Assembly: GCA_910588285.1 (NCBI GenBank)
Contig: CAJUQB010000096.1
Span: forward strand, 1-17,822
Reading direction: 5' to 3'
DNA from: an uncultured Lachnospiraceae bacterium
Lineage (GTDB): Bacteria; Bacillota; Clostridia; Lachnospirales; Lachnospiraceae
DNA: 17,822 bases
Under the pieces are notes generated by a model, which saw only the letters and a list, made by a program, of their open reading frames with translations, searched no databases and was not told where the DNA came from. Position numbers and translations under genes: made by a program. Below are positions 6,204-13,353 of this stretch, piece after piece (positions within the stretch are counted from its first letter, which is position 1; each line of letters starts with the position of its first letter).

Positions 6204-7016
6204 TCATGCATGTTCCAGCGGTATTTGAAGCTCAATCAAATATTTTTCAGGGTTATTCTCATTCCACGGACCTCTATGCACGATCTGACGCATCGGGTTA
6301 GACATTTTGTATTCGCTGTTTGTCTGCAACCATTCGGCAAAGGCAAGGTAGGCGCCTTTTATATTTGCAAAATCGCCATAGACCATTGTGCAAGCCATAT
6401 ACGGGATTGGTTCTGTCATGTGGAAACAAAATGGCTCTTTTGCCTTTCCCATTTTCTTTACTGGAGCGCATAGCTCAATATCAACATCTGTTTCTCGAAA
6501 TTCTGTATCGTGATAAATGGAAAGTGTATTGCCCATTATTTCGATTTTTTGCGCTTCTGTAAAAGTAGAAAGTTCTTTCCATAAGTCGCCCTCGGAATAG
6601 TAATTCGGTACAATTTTCCGCAAGGATAGCACCTGATACGCCGGAATTGACTTAACGGATATGTTATAGTGTAATTCTCCTTTACCACCCTGTATTTCAC
6701 TTTTTGTAAGTTCGATCTTCCGCAGCTTTTCTCGTTCGGCCTGTATTGTATTTTCTATCTCTATGCGTTTTTTGTCGAGCTGCGCAAGAAGTGATTGCTC
6801 GTCCATCGTCAAGGCAAGCGCAATTTCCGAAACATTCAGTCCACTATCCCGCAGATACAGAATTTTATTTAGACGCGGTATTTGCTTTACTGAATACAGT
6901 CGGTGTCCTGTCCACTTGTCAACCTCTGCTGGTGTCAGAAGTCCTACCTCGTCATAGTAGCGAAGCATACGAATAGATACCTGCGCCAGCTTTGAAAATT
7001 CTCCTATCCTAAACAT
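6204..7016 (-). CDS. MerR-family regulator with GyrI-like effector domain (BmrR-like)
   Basis: 270 aa. The N-terminal winged HTH (about 1-70) shows the MerR hallmarks MFRIGEFSKLAQVSIRMLRY, YDEVGLLTP and GHRLYSVKQIPRLNKI. A dimerising coiled coil spans roughly 72-120. Residues about 125-268 form a GyrI-like drug-binding domain, with the SIPAYQVLSLRKIVPNYYS entry strand and the closing YLIELQIPLE. BmrR-type proteins sense lipophilic cations and activate promoters with 19-bp spacers. Such a promoter lies directly downstream, ahead of trmO, so a MerR to trmO-GNAT circuit is likely. Its own promoter has a normal 17-bp spacer. Ligand unknown. Confidence 0.9.
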   Translation of the reverse strand: MFRIGEFSKLAQVSIRMLRYYDEVGLLTPAEVDKWTGHRLYSVKQIPRLNKILYLRDSGLNVSEIALALTMDEQSLLAQLDKKRIEIENTIQAEREKLRKIELTKSEIQGGKGELHYNISVKSIPAYQVLSLRKIVPNYYSEGDLWKELSTFTEAQKIEIMGNTLSIYHDTEFRETDVDIELCAPVKKMGKAKEPFCFHMTEPIPYMACTMVYGDFANIKGAYLAFAEWLQTNSEYKMSNPMRQIVHRGPWNENNPEKYLIELQIPLEHA

Positions 7017-7089
7017 CGTTTCACCACCTACTCCAACTATATTTGTATTTTTATCTCACTACAGCTTTTATGTTACTTGCTGTATCCTT

Positions 7090-7118
7090 ATTATACCGCC
7101 TTTCTTTCAGTCTATCAA
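7090..7118 (-). promoter_or_regulatory. Housekeeping-type promoter of the merR gene
   Basis: Minus strand: TTGATA at 7118-7113, a 17-bp spacer, then TATAAT at 7095-7090. This is near the sigma-A consensus. The untranslated leader would be about 65 nt, with AGGTGGTG before the start codon. The rest of the 7017-7199 gap holds no gene, and no clear terminator for the permease gene is visible in it. Confidence 0.8.
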
Positions 7119-7199
7119 TGTCGTTGCGTGGTGCAAGAACTTTTTCTGGGATTCCACTAAATATGACAGTATAGCGTTTTAGAATTTACTTTTATTCTT

Positions 7200-9008
7200 T
7201 TACAATTCATTGATTGTTGCAGTAATCGACATATTACGAATCCGCTTCACCGGAGTATACACAGCTGCGATTGCCGCAATCGAAACAAACAAAAGAATGA
7301 TGCCCAAAGAGGTAATTGGAAGCTGCCATACCGCAGATGGAAAATGTCCTGCAATAAGGAAATCATACAGTAGCTTGCTAAGTGGCAAACCAATAGCACA
7401 ACCAACAACACACCCCAAAACAGCATAAGTGAATGCTTCGCAAGCAATCATTTTTGTCATTTGTCTTTCATCCATTCCTACTGCCCGCATAGCCCCGTAT
7501 TGCTTTATTCTGGCAGACACACTCATGGAAATACTATTGATGATATTCATTAGCGTTACCAGTGCAATAATTGCTAAAAACGCATAGACACAGAAAACAA
7601 AAGCCATATAAGTTCCAGTAGTGCGCTCGTCGCGTTTATCCCGAAAACGATATGTTTCATCTACGGAATTTTGGATTGCCTGAACATTTTCGTCCGTAAC
7701 ATCTCCTGTTGTCTGAATCAGTACAAGAGAATAATCTTCAGTCCCCGTCAACCGGAAAAATGTTTCACCGGAGGTAATCAATGTGAGTTTTCCGTTTGTC
7801 AATCCATTCTCGCTAAAGGGATCATTTTTTAATAATCCGGCTATAGTAAGGGTTTCCTCCCCGATTTGAATGGTGTCACCGATTTTCCATGTACTGTCTT
7901 GATCAGATGTTGCTAAAACAAAGCGACTGTTCCCATAAACTTCGGACAGATCACTCCCCCTTTTCAAAGCACCGTCTTTTTTCAGACATTGCAAATCAAA
8001 ATCGTCATAAGAAATCAGATCAACGGTACTGGAAAAGTCGGTATCGCCTGTTAGTATGGCAGGAACATCAAACACACTACGACGCCCGTAAACCTCTTTC
8101 ACCCCATCCATTGCACGGATGGATGTAAGCAATTCCCGAGGAATAGCGTTACCAACATCACTTGCAATATCAAGATCTGATGTGGCAGCTGATTGAGGTA
8201 TCAGATAATCCACAAAATTGATCATAACAGAAAAACTCAAAAATAAAATGATGCTAAGCGCGAAAGAACCTGTCATCAGGAATAAATTTTTCTTCCTGGA
8301 GACCGCATGACTGACACCAAGAAGGGCTTCAATTCTTCCGAATCCTATATACGGCGAATGACGCATTGTTTTTTCATGACCCGCATTTCCAGATACCGCT
8401 GTAATAGGAGATACTTTTGCAGCATGTTTTGCCGGAGCATTTGCGGCAATTAGTACAGTAATCAGTCCTACAAAGATACCGCAGGCAATGCCAAAAATAC
8501 TGATACCAAAAAGGGGAATATTAGAAAATTCTTCTCTGACTACAAAACGCAGTACCGCGCACAATCCCCATGTAGTAACAACCCCTAAAACAAGGCCGAT
8601 AGGCACAGCCGTTTTGCACCAGTTCAATGCCTCTAAACGGACAAACCGAATGATCTGCTGCTTACTCATACCAATGCAGCGCATCATTCCAAAAAATTTG
8701 GTTCTCTGTGCAACGCTACTGTTCATACTGCTGGAAATCATCAAAACGCCTGCAATCAAAATCAGCAAGAACAGAACAACCGCAACAGAAAGAAGGGTTT
8801 GTCCCATTGAACTGCCAAGCAAATCTCCAATAGAGAAACTTCCATGCTTGCCAACCAATCGAGCCTGTTCCATTCTAAAGCCCATTTCAGCCATACTGAA
8901 TACTGCCGTTACCATAAACACAGCAAATACAATACAAAGCAGCGTCATACGATTTTGACGACGGTGGACTTTCGCAGAGATGGGAATGAGACTAAGATAG
9001 CTTTTCAT
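7200..9008 (-). CDS. ABC transporter permease with two FtsX-like halves
   Basis: 602 aa of the MacB/FtsX permease class, working with the ATPase encoded just upstream. About eight membrane segments can be read, near 21-40, 71-92, 134-155, 168-190, 243-265, 467-490, 522-545 and 565-585. Each half ends in an FtsX block with the conserved R-x-x-G signature: FFGMMRCIGMSKQQII (105-120) and QYGAMRAVGMDERQM (503-517). The second half has a large extracellular domain (about 270-465), while the first has only some 30 residues outside, so the protein is asymmetric. Such permeases in kinase-linked cassettes respond to or remove cell-wall-active peptides. The ATG overlaps the ATPase stop by 4 nt, implying coupled translation. 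Substrate unknown. Confidence 0.88.
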   Translation of the reverse strand: MKSYLSLIPISAKVHRRQNRMTLLCIVFAVFMVTAVFSMAEMGFRMEQARLVGKHGSFSIGDLLGSSMGQTLLSVAVVLFLLILIAGVLMISSSMNSSVAQRTKFFGMMRCIGMSKQQIIRFVRLEALNWCKTAVPIGLVLGVVTTWGLCAVLRFVVREEFSNIPLFGISIFGIACGIFVGLITVLIAANAPAKHAAKVSPITAVSGNAGHEKTMRHSPYIGFGRIEALLGVSHAVSRKKNLFLMTGSFALSIILFLSFSVMINFVDYLIPQSAATSDLDIASDVGNAIPRELLTSIRAMDGVKEVYGRRSVFDVPAILTGDTDFSSTVDLISYDDFDLQCLKKDGALKRGSDLSEVYGNSRFVLATSDQDSTWKIGDTIQIGEETLTIAGLLKNDPFSENGLTNGKLTLITSGETFFRLTGTEDYSLVLIQTTGDVTDENVQAIQNSVDETYRFRDKRDERTTGTYMAFVFCVYAFLAIIALVTLMNIINSISMSVSARIKQYGAMRAVGMDERQMTKMIACEAFTYAVLGCVVGCAIGLPLSKLLYDFLIAGHFPSAVWQLPITSLGIILLFVSIAAIAAVYTPVKRIRNMSITATINEL

Positions 9009-9688
9009 TCACGACACCTCCCAAAATCAGTCAAAGTGCCATCAGACACCTGCAATACTCGGTCTGCTGTTTGCGCAATGCTACGGTTATGAGTGATCAT
9101 AATAATGGTTTGCTCGTATTTTTTTGATGTTTCTTTGAGCAATGTAATGACCTCACTGCTGTTTTGGGAATCCAGATTTCCTGTTGGCTCATCCGCCAGA
9201 ATCAGGGAAGGACGAGTAATCAATGCGCGACCAATCGCCACTCTCTGCTGCTGACCGCCAGAAAGCTGACTGGGCAAATGATTACGACGGTCTTTCAAAT
9301 TCAGTACCGTCAGCAGTTCCTCCAAATACCTTTTATCCGGCTTTTGATAATCCAGCAATAACGGAAAAATCATATTTTGCTCCACCGTCAGTTCCGGGAT
9401 TAGGTTAAACGCCTGAAAGATAAAGCCGATATTCCTGCGGCGAAATACCGTCAATTTTCGATCATTCATGGAAAAAATGTCCTTGCCATCAATCAGTACC
9501 TTGCCGGTTGTTGGCATATCTAAAGCACCAATCATATTTAGCAGTGTGCTTTTACCGGAACCAGATTCTCCGACGATTGCCACATATTCTCCCTTAGGAA
9601 CAGAAAAGCTGACATTCCTCAGCGCTTTTACAGCAGTTTCACCGCTGCCATAGGTCTTACTAATATTTTTGACCTCTAATAAATTCAT
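9005..9688 (-). CDS. ABC transporter ATP-binding protein (LolD/MacB type)
   Basis: 227 aa with all the motifs of an active ATPase: Walker A GESGSGKST (40-48), Q-loop Gln92, signature LSGGQ (142-146), Walker B LILADE (162-167) and switch His200. The SGSGKSTLLNMIGALDMPTTG stretch and the overall length fit the LolD/MacB/BceA class, which drives FtsX-like permeases. The permease gene overlaps its stop by 4 nt. It begins 110 nt after the kinase gene, and two dyads in and before that gap suggest that the neighbouring response regulator switches on the transporter. The likely job is resistance to an antimicrobial peptide or export of a peptide. Confidence 0.92.
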   Translation of the reverse strand: MNLLEVKNISKTYGSGETAVKALRNVSFSVPKGEYVAIVGESGSGKSTLLNMIGALDMPTTGKVLIDGKDIFSMNDRKLTVFRRRNIGFIFQAFNLIPELTVEQNMIFPLLLDYQKPDKRYLEELLTVLNLKDRRNHLPSQLSGGQQQRVAIGRALITRPSLILADEPTGNLDSQNSSEVITLLKETSKKYEQTIIMITHNRSIAQTADRVLQVSDGTLTDFGRCRE

Positions 9689-9779
9689 AGTGCAAACACC
9701 TCTTTCTTATATTCTTGCGATGCAGACAGGTAGGTTTCAATTCCTATCTACGATTGAAAGAATAGCGCTGAAATATTAC

Positions 9780-9811
9780 TGTAACCTTACAATCAGCCTA
9801 CAATTTTGTAG
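9780..9811 (-). promoter_or_regulatory. Tandem dyads: probable response-regulator operator for the ABC genes
   Basis: Two dyads lie 19 bp apart centre to centre, upstream of the ATPase gene. TGTAA-CC-TTACA is at 9780-9791 and CTACAA-TT-TTGTAG at 9798-9811, the latter overlapping the kinase stop codon. Roughly two helical turns between sites fits an OmpR-type dimer pair. A weak -10 (TATTCT on the minus strand, near 9760-9765) follows, with no good -35, as expected for an activated promoter. Confidence 0.5.
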
Positions 9812-10835
9812 GAATCAGAAAATTCATCGTGAAACTTGTTCCCCTGTCCAATTCGCTGTCTACCTCGATTGCTCCTTTGTGTGCTTCAATGACTGCTTTC
9901 GCAAGCGGGAGGCCAAGGCCGATACCCTGTGTGTCTTTTGAAAAACGACTGCGATAAAAACGCTTGAAAATATGGTGTATATCCTCTGAGTGGATGCCAC
10001 ATCCATTATCCTTTACCACAATTTGAACGCCAGATGGCAACGTTTTCCACTCAATACGAATAGTAGCGCCGCTTTCCGTATGGTCAAACGCATTTTTCAC
10101 AATATTGTCGATTGCCTCAGACAGCCAATCACGATCACAGAAAAGAGAAACATGATCCGAGCCAAACAGAATAATTTCCTTCTTTTCCTGTCTGGCTCTA
10201 TATGCAAAATGCAGTTCAATATCCCGCATCATATCCGCCACATTCTCTATGGTCTTTTCCAACACAATGGTACCGGCATCCAATCTTGTAATCTTGAGCA
10301 GGTTTTGTACCAGTGTTTCAATGCGATCAAGTTCCTGTTCGGATAAATCAGCAAACTCTTTTACCGTACCAGGTTCCATATCTCCGTCCTGAAGCAGCCC
10401 ATTATAAATATTCAAAGCAGCCAGCGGTGTTTTCAGTTGGTGGGAAATATCAGAGATCGTATTTTTCAAAAATTCTTTTTCCCGAAGTTCGTTATCTGCA
10501 TGAGCATTTAGGACAGCCGCCAGAGAATTGACAGAATGAAACAACCGATACAGTTCGCCCTCATCATCACATTCAATACGGGCATTGCGATCTCCGTCAA
10601 GATACGCATGGATCTGTGAGACCGCCTGTTCCATGACTTGATTCTGTTTTTTGAAATAGGAACAACACGCTGCCAATATAGCCCCTCCCGCCAATAGGAA
10701 AATAAGCAGAAGGAATAAAGAGAACCGCTGATTGCACAGCCACAAGAACCCTTGTGTGAGTAGAAGGGCGGCTCCCAAAATAACGGATACTACAAGAAAC
10801 AATTTTTTGATTTCTTTGTTTGCAAATATTTTCAT
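9798..10835 (-). CDS. Sensor histidine kinase, intramembrane-sensing type
   Basis: 345 aa from the ATG at 10835; a GTG four codons earlier overlaps the regulator stop and is less likely. Two membrane segments (about 11-33 and 38-60) are separated by only a few residues, so there is almost no external sensor domain. This is the arrangement of BceS-like kinases that sense through their ABC transporter. A HAMP-like linker (61-115) leads to the phospho-acceptor His132 in SDISHQLKTPLAAL. The ATP-binding lobe has the N-box AIDNIVKNAFDHT (241-253), G1 DNGCGI (276-281) and G2 GIGLGL (304-309). It starts 8 nt after the response regulator gene and should phosphorylate that protein. Confidence 0.92.
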   Translation of the reverse strand: MKIFANKEIKKLFLVVSVILGAALLLTQGFLWLCNQRFSLFLLLIFLLAGGAILAACCSYFKKQNQVMEQAVSQIHAYLDGDRNARIECDDEGELYRLFHSVNSLAAVLNAHADNELREKEFLKNTISDISHQLKTPLAALNIYNGLLQDGDMEPGTVKEFADLSEQELDRIETLVQNLLKITRLDAGTIVLEKTIENVADMMRDIELHFAYRARQEKKEIILFGSDHVSLFCDRDWLSEAIDNIVKNAFDHTESGATIRIEWKTLPSGVQIVVKDNGCGIHSEDIHHIFKRFYRSRFSKDTQGIGLGLPLAKAVIEAHKGAIEVDSELDRGTSFTMNFLIPTKL

Positions 10836-10843
10836 AGGCCACC

Positions 10844-11530
10844 TCACCTAATTACATTCCATTTGTAGCCCATTCCCCGAACTGTCAAGAGCATTTGTGG
10901 TTCACTTGGATTATCCTCTATTTTCATACGCAGCCGCCTCATATATACGGTAAGGGTACTGCTGTCAATATAATTTCCATCGCAGTCCCACAGCTTATCT
11001 AAAATTCGTTCTTTGGTCAGTACCATGTTCGGATTTCTCATAAACAAGCACAGCAGCTTATATTCTGCGGCAGTTAGATCCAATAGTTTTCCATTCTTAA
11101 ACGTCTGCCCTTGTAGCAAAAGCACTTTTATTCCGTTGGATTCCAGTTGCGTATCTGCGGAACTGAAATCTTTTGCCCGGCGCAGCAGCGCATTTACTCT
11201 GGACACTAACACCCCTAGCTTAAATGGTTTTGTAATATAATCGTCTCCGCCAATGTCCAATCCCATGATAATGTTCATTTCTTCATCTGCTGCTGTCAAA
11301 AAAATGATAGGTACTTTGGAAACCTGCCGCACTTTTCTGCAAAATTCAAATCCGGTACCATCTGGTAATGCTACATCCAGCACCAGCAAATCATATTTTC
11401 CATCCGCCCACAAACCATCTGCTTCTTTGAGGGTTCTGGCAACAACTAATTCAAATCCCTGTTTTTTGAACGCAAAAGAAAGCCCGTTAATCAGGCCCAA
11501 ATCATCTTCAAGAAGTAATATATTACTCAT
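10844..11530 (-). CDS. OmpR-family response regulator
   Basis: 228 aa from the ATG at 11530 behind AAGGAG. The receiver domain (1-118) has the acidic pocket EDD (8-10), phospho-acceptor Asp52 in LLVLDVALPDG, Thr79 and Lys101 in the ITKPF motif, so it should be phosphorylatable. The winged-helix DNA-binding domain (about 128-226) carries LTAAEYKLLCLF, TLTVYMRRLRMKI and RGMGYKWNV. Its start lies inside the last codons of the 62-aa HTH gene (8-nt overlap), and the kinase follows by 8 nt. It probably activates the ABC genes through the dyads at 9780-9811. Confidence 0.93.
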   Translation of the reverse strand: MSNILLLEDDLGLINGLSFAFKKQGFELVVARTLKEADGLWADGKYDLLVLDVALPDGTGFEFCRKVRQVSKVPIIFLTAADEEMNIIMGLDIGGDDYITKPFKLGVLVSRVNALLRRAKDFSSADTQLESNGIKVLLLQGQTFKNGKLLDLTAAEYKLLCLFMRNPNMVLTKERILDKLWDCDGNYIDSSTLTVYMRRLRMKIEDNPSEPQMLLTVRGMGYKWNVIR

Positions 11531-11711
11531 ACTTTTGCTCCTTTCCTTGTTTTGTCCGACCATCAATCGGCTTCTCTACAGTTTTTGGAATAAGCCACAT
11601 GTTCCCCATTTTTATAGCTCCATCAATGCGATTTGCGGTACAATATTGTAAAACTCGCCTATCAGATATGCCCCATTTAGCGGCGGCATCTTTTGTCGTG
11701 ATATAATCCAT
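11523..11711 (-). CDS. Small helix-turn-helix (excisionase/MerR-like) DNA-binding protein
   Basis: A 62-aa protein from the ATG at 11711 behind GGAGGTG. The frame continues upstream through the hairpin region, but no ribosome site is there. Residues 3-48 match the short winged-helix domain seen in excisionase- and MerR-like proteins: YITTKDAAAKWGISDRRVLQ, then CTANRIDGAIKMGNMWLIP, where the wing ends. The C-terminal tail is basic and hydrophilic. It leads the two-component/ABC operon and overlaps the response regulator gene by 8 nt. Genes of this kind often head regulator operons on mobile elements. A role in tuning its own promoter is plausible but not shown. Confidence 0.8.
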   Translation of the reverse strand: MDYITTKDAAAKWGISDRRVLQYCTANRIDGAIKMGNMWLIPKTVEKPIDGRTKQGKEQKYE

Positions 11712-11730
11712 AGTAACACCTCCGCCATAT

Positions 11731-11759
11731 ATTATACTTCGTTTCTCCGAAGAAAGCAA
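11731..11759 (-). promoter_or_regulatory. Promoter of the HTH / two-component operon
   Basis: Minus strand: TTGCTT at 11759-11754, a 17-bp spacer, then TATAAT at 11736-11731. The spacer contains the short inverted repeat CTTCG-CGAAG, a possible operator for the small HTH protein encoded immediately downstream. Confidence 0.75.
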
Positions 11760-11772
11760 ATCTGCAAGCAAT

Positions 11773-11906
11773 GCAATCTTCCGTAAGATTGCGTATTTTG
11801 GCAGGAATCCGTTTCCGGTATTCCTGCCAAAATGCTTGTTGGTGACATGTCCCCAAACCCCTGAGATCATCACCTGCGGTGATGGCTGCGCGTTCCGTTG
11901 GAACGC
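11773..11906. repeat. Cluster of four perfect hairpins between backbone and cargo
   Basis: Four perfect inverted repeats stand side by side: GCAATCTT (11773-11780 with 11785-11792, 4-nt loop); ATTTTGGCAGGAAT (11795-11808 with 11820-11833, 11-nt loop); CATCACC (11868-11874 with 11878-11884, 3-nt loop); GCGTTCC (11890-11896 with 11900-11906, 3-nt loop). None has a following T-run on the minus strand. They fill the gap between the relaxase-tail gene and the HTH operon promoter. Possible roles are an origin of transfer, a recombination or insertion site, or transcript-end structures. Confidence 0.7.
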
Positions 11907-11930
11907 AGAAAACCGAAAACATAAGGAACC

Positions 11931-12692
11931 CTATTGCCGTGACTTCTGCGATTCCCTTTGCGTTTCCCGCCCGGTAGGAATGTCCAGCAAATGCTCCACA
12001 TTTGCCCGGATATTATAAAGCTCCTTCATATCGGCTCTGGCCTGTTTGTAAGAAGAATAGGCTTTCCGTTTCTGTTCCAGAAGTCCGGCATATTCCTCCC
12101 GCAGAGATTTGACGGAGGGCAGCTTTGTGATCCCCAGCTCGTCAAAGTATTTCTTCGCCGCCTGGTGCAGAAGGATTTCCGTCTCATGTACCGCACGGAA
12201 TTTTTTGCTGTACCCGGCTTTCCGGTACTCCACATAGGCCGCCTGCATATCCTGGCAGTGGAAGCGTTCCTCACGCCCCAGGTACACCCGGTTGTCCGCG
12301 CCTAGCATGGCGACCATGCCCGCATAGTTGCTGTGGACCGCAGAGCGGATTTCCACCAGCGGGTCTGCCTCCGGCGTGATCTGCCTGCCGGGAATCTCGC
12401 CGCGTTTTTCCGCCGCGTCATTTCTCGGCGTTATTTCCTCATGGGCGCGGACATCCAAATCCGGCTGTGCCGCATGTTTTTTTATTGCGCCCGGTTCCGG
12501 CTCTTTTTCCTCCACATAGTAGCGGACATTGGCCGTGGCATGGCGTCCGGCCTCATCCGCATAATCCTGGGCGGCTCTCTCGGAATCAAATTCCAGAGGC
12601 TTTCCGTCCTCCTTGCACCAGCCCTCCGCACGCCCAAAAATGGAAGCGCCGCTGCGGACCGCCCACACGCCGTATACTTTTTCTTTTCCCAT
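11931..12692 (-). CDS. Element protein with relaxase-tail-like C-terminus
   Basis: 253 aa. Residues 1-62 form a small globular part (YGVWAVRSGASIFGRAEGW... ending TANVRYYVEE). A charged low-complexity linker covers 62-112. Residues about 165-238 are helical and strongly charged: LHQAAKKYFDELGITKLPS, then LREEYAGLLEQKRKAYSSYK and a stretch ending NIRANVEHLLDI. From memory this block resembles the C-terminal tail of Tn1549-family MobA/MobL relaxases, but no nicking-domain histidine or tyrosine motif is present. It may therefore act in the relaxosome without cutting, or be a relaxase remnant joined to another domain. It starts 11 nt after the previous gene with GGAGG in the gap. The hairpin cluster follows its stop. 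Confidence 0.7.
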   Translation of the reverse strand: MGKEKVYGVWAVRSGASIFGRAEGWCKEDGKPLEFDSERAAQDYADEAGRHATANVRYYVEEKEPEPGAIKKHAAQPDLDVRAHEEITPRNDAAEKRGEIPGRQITPEADPLVEIRSAVHSNYAGMVAMLGADNRVYLGREERFHCQDMQAAYVEYRKAGYSKKFRAVHETEILLHQAAKKYFDELGITKLPSVKSLREEYAGLLEQKRKAYSSYKQARADMKELYNIRANVEHLLDIPTGRETQRESQKSRQ

Positions 12693-12703
12693 CCTGATCC
12701 TCC

Positions 12704-13342
12704 TTACCGTTCCTGCTGTTTCGGCGTTTTCTGCTTTTTGTCCGGTTCCGCCGTCTTTGTTTCTTTTATCTGCTGCCGGACCGAGGCCCTGTGCTCCGGC
12801 TCCCTTTCGGAATCCGTGATATTGACATACTCGCCGATGATGTTCAGCGCCTCATGGTAGCTGCCGGAAGCAAACACCCGGTCCGACATTTCTTTTGCCT
12901 GGTCCGCCATATCATTCCTGCGGAGGGTGCGGGCCGCAATCCCTACCAGGTTGAAAACATTCCCGTTCTGGCCGATCAACGCGCAGTCCGGTTTCTCCGG
13001 CTCCGGCGAAGGCTCACTGATAAAGCCGCCCAGACGGTTCGGTACAAAATCGGATAGCCAGGTACCCCCGAAATCCGCATGGGTCTGTAACCGCCAGATG
13101 GCAAGTTTCCCGATGTCCAGCTTTACATCCTCGAAAGGGTAGAGCAGGCAGGTAAGCTCCCCATACTGTAAAGTGGAAACATCCTCAAATTTACTGCCGT
13201 CCTTCAAAATGCCCGCCTCGGTGAACATCTCATTGATCCCGTCCACCCATTCCTTCAAATCCCCGCCGCAGCCCTGCAGGATCAGGCCGTCTTTGCCCTC
13301 CATGCCCCGCAGGTCGTCGGTTGTGACCGTGTTGATATTCAT
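12704..13342 (-). CDS. Conjugative-element protein of unknown function with shared basic tail
   Basis: 212 aa from the ATG at 13342, behind AGGAGG. I do not recognise a named domain, though the block CALIGQNGNVFNLVGIAARTL (120-140) with SGSYHEALNIIGEYVNIT (159-176) is typical of conserved hypothetical proteins in Tn1549-like elements of gut Firmicutes. The N-terminal 110 residues are acidic and probably a separate fold; a Pro/Glu linker (110-118) separates the halves. From 187 on (SVRQQIK ... QKTPKQQER) there is a basic, disordered tail nearly the same as that of the preceding gene's product. Genes on both sides are 11 nt away, so it belongs to the backbone operon. Confidence 0.75.
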   Translation of the reverse strand: MNINTVTTDDLRGMEGKDGLILQGCGGDLKEWVDGINEMFTEAGILKDGSKFEDVSTLQYGELTCLLYPFEDVKLDIGKLAIWRLQTHADFGGTWLSDFVPNRLGGFISEPSPEPEKPDCALIGQNGNVFNLVGIAARTLRRNDMADQAKEMSDRVFASGSYHEALNIIGEYVNITDSEREPEHRASVRQQIKETKTAEPDKKQKTPKQQER

Positions 13343-13353
13343 AAATCCGCCTC

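Noticed and set aside
11677..11922. Minus-strand frame of 81 codons across the hairpin cluster
   Set aside because: No ribosome site. It passes through all four hairpins and the HTH promoter and overlaps the HTH gene in another frame, so the DNA is better explained as structured and regulatory.
12333..12860. Long plus-strand frames opposite the backbone operon (also 14378-15010 and 14517-15089)
   Set aside because: These are shadows of GC-rich minus-strand genes with clear domains; they have no ribosome sites, and the minus-strand reading explains the codon pattern.
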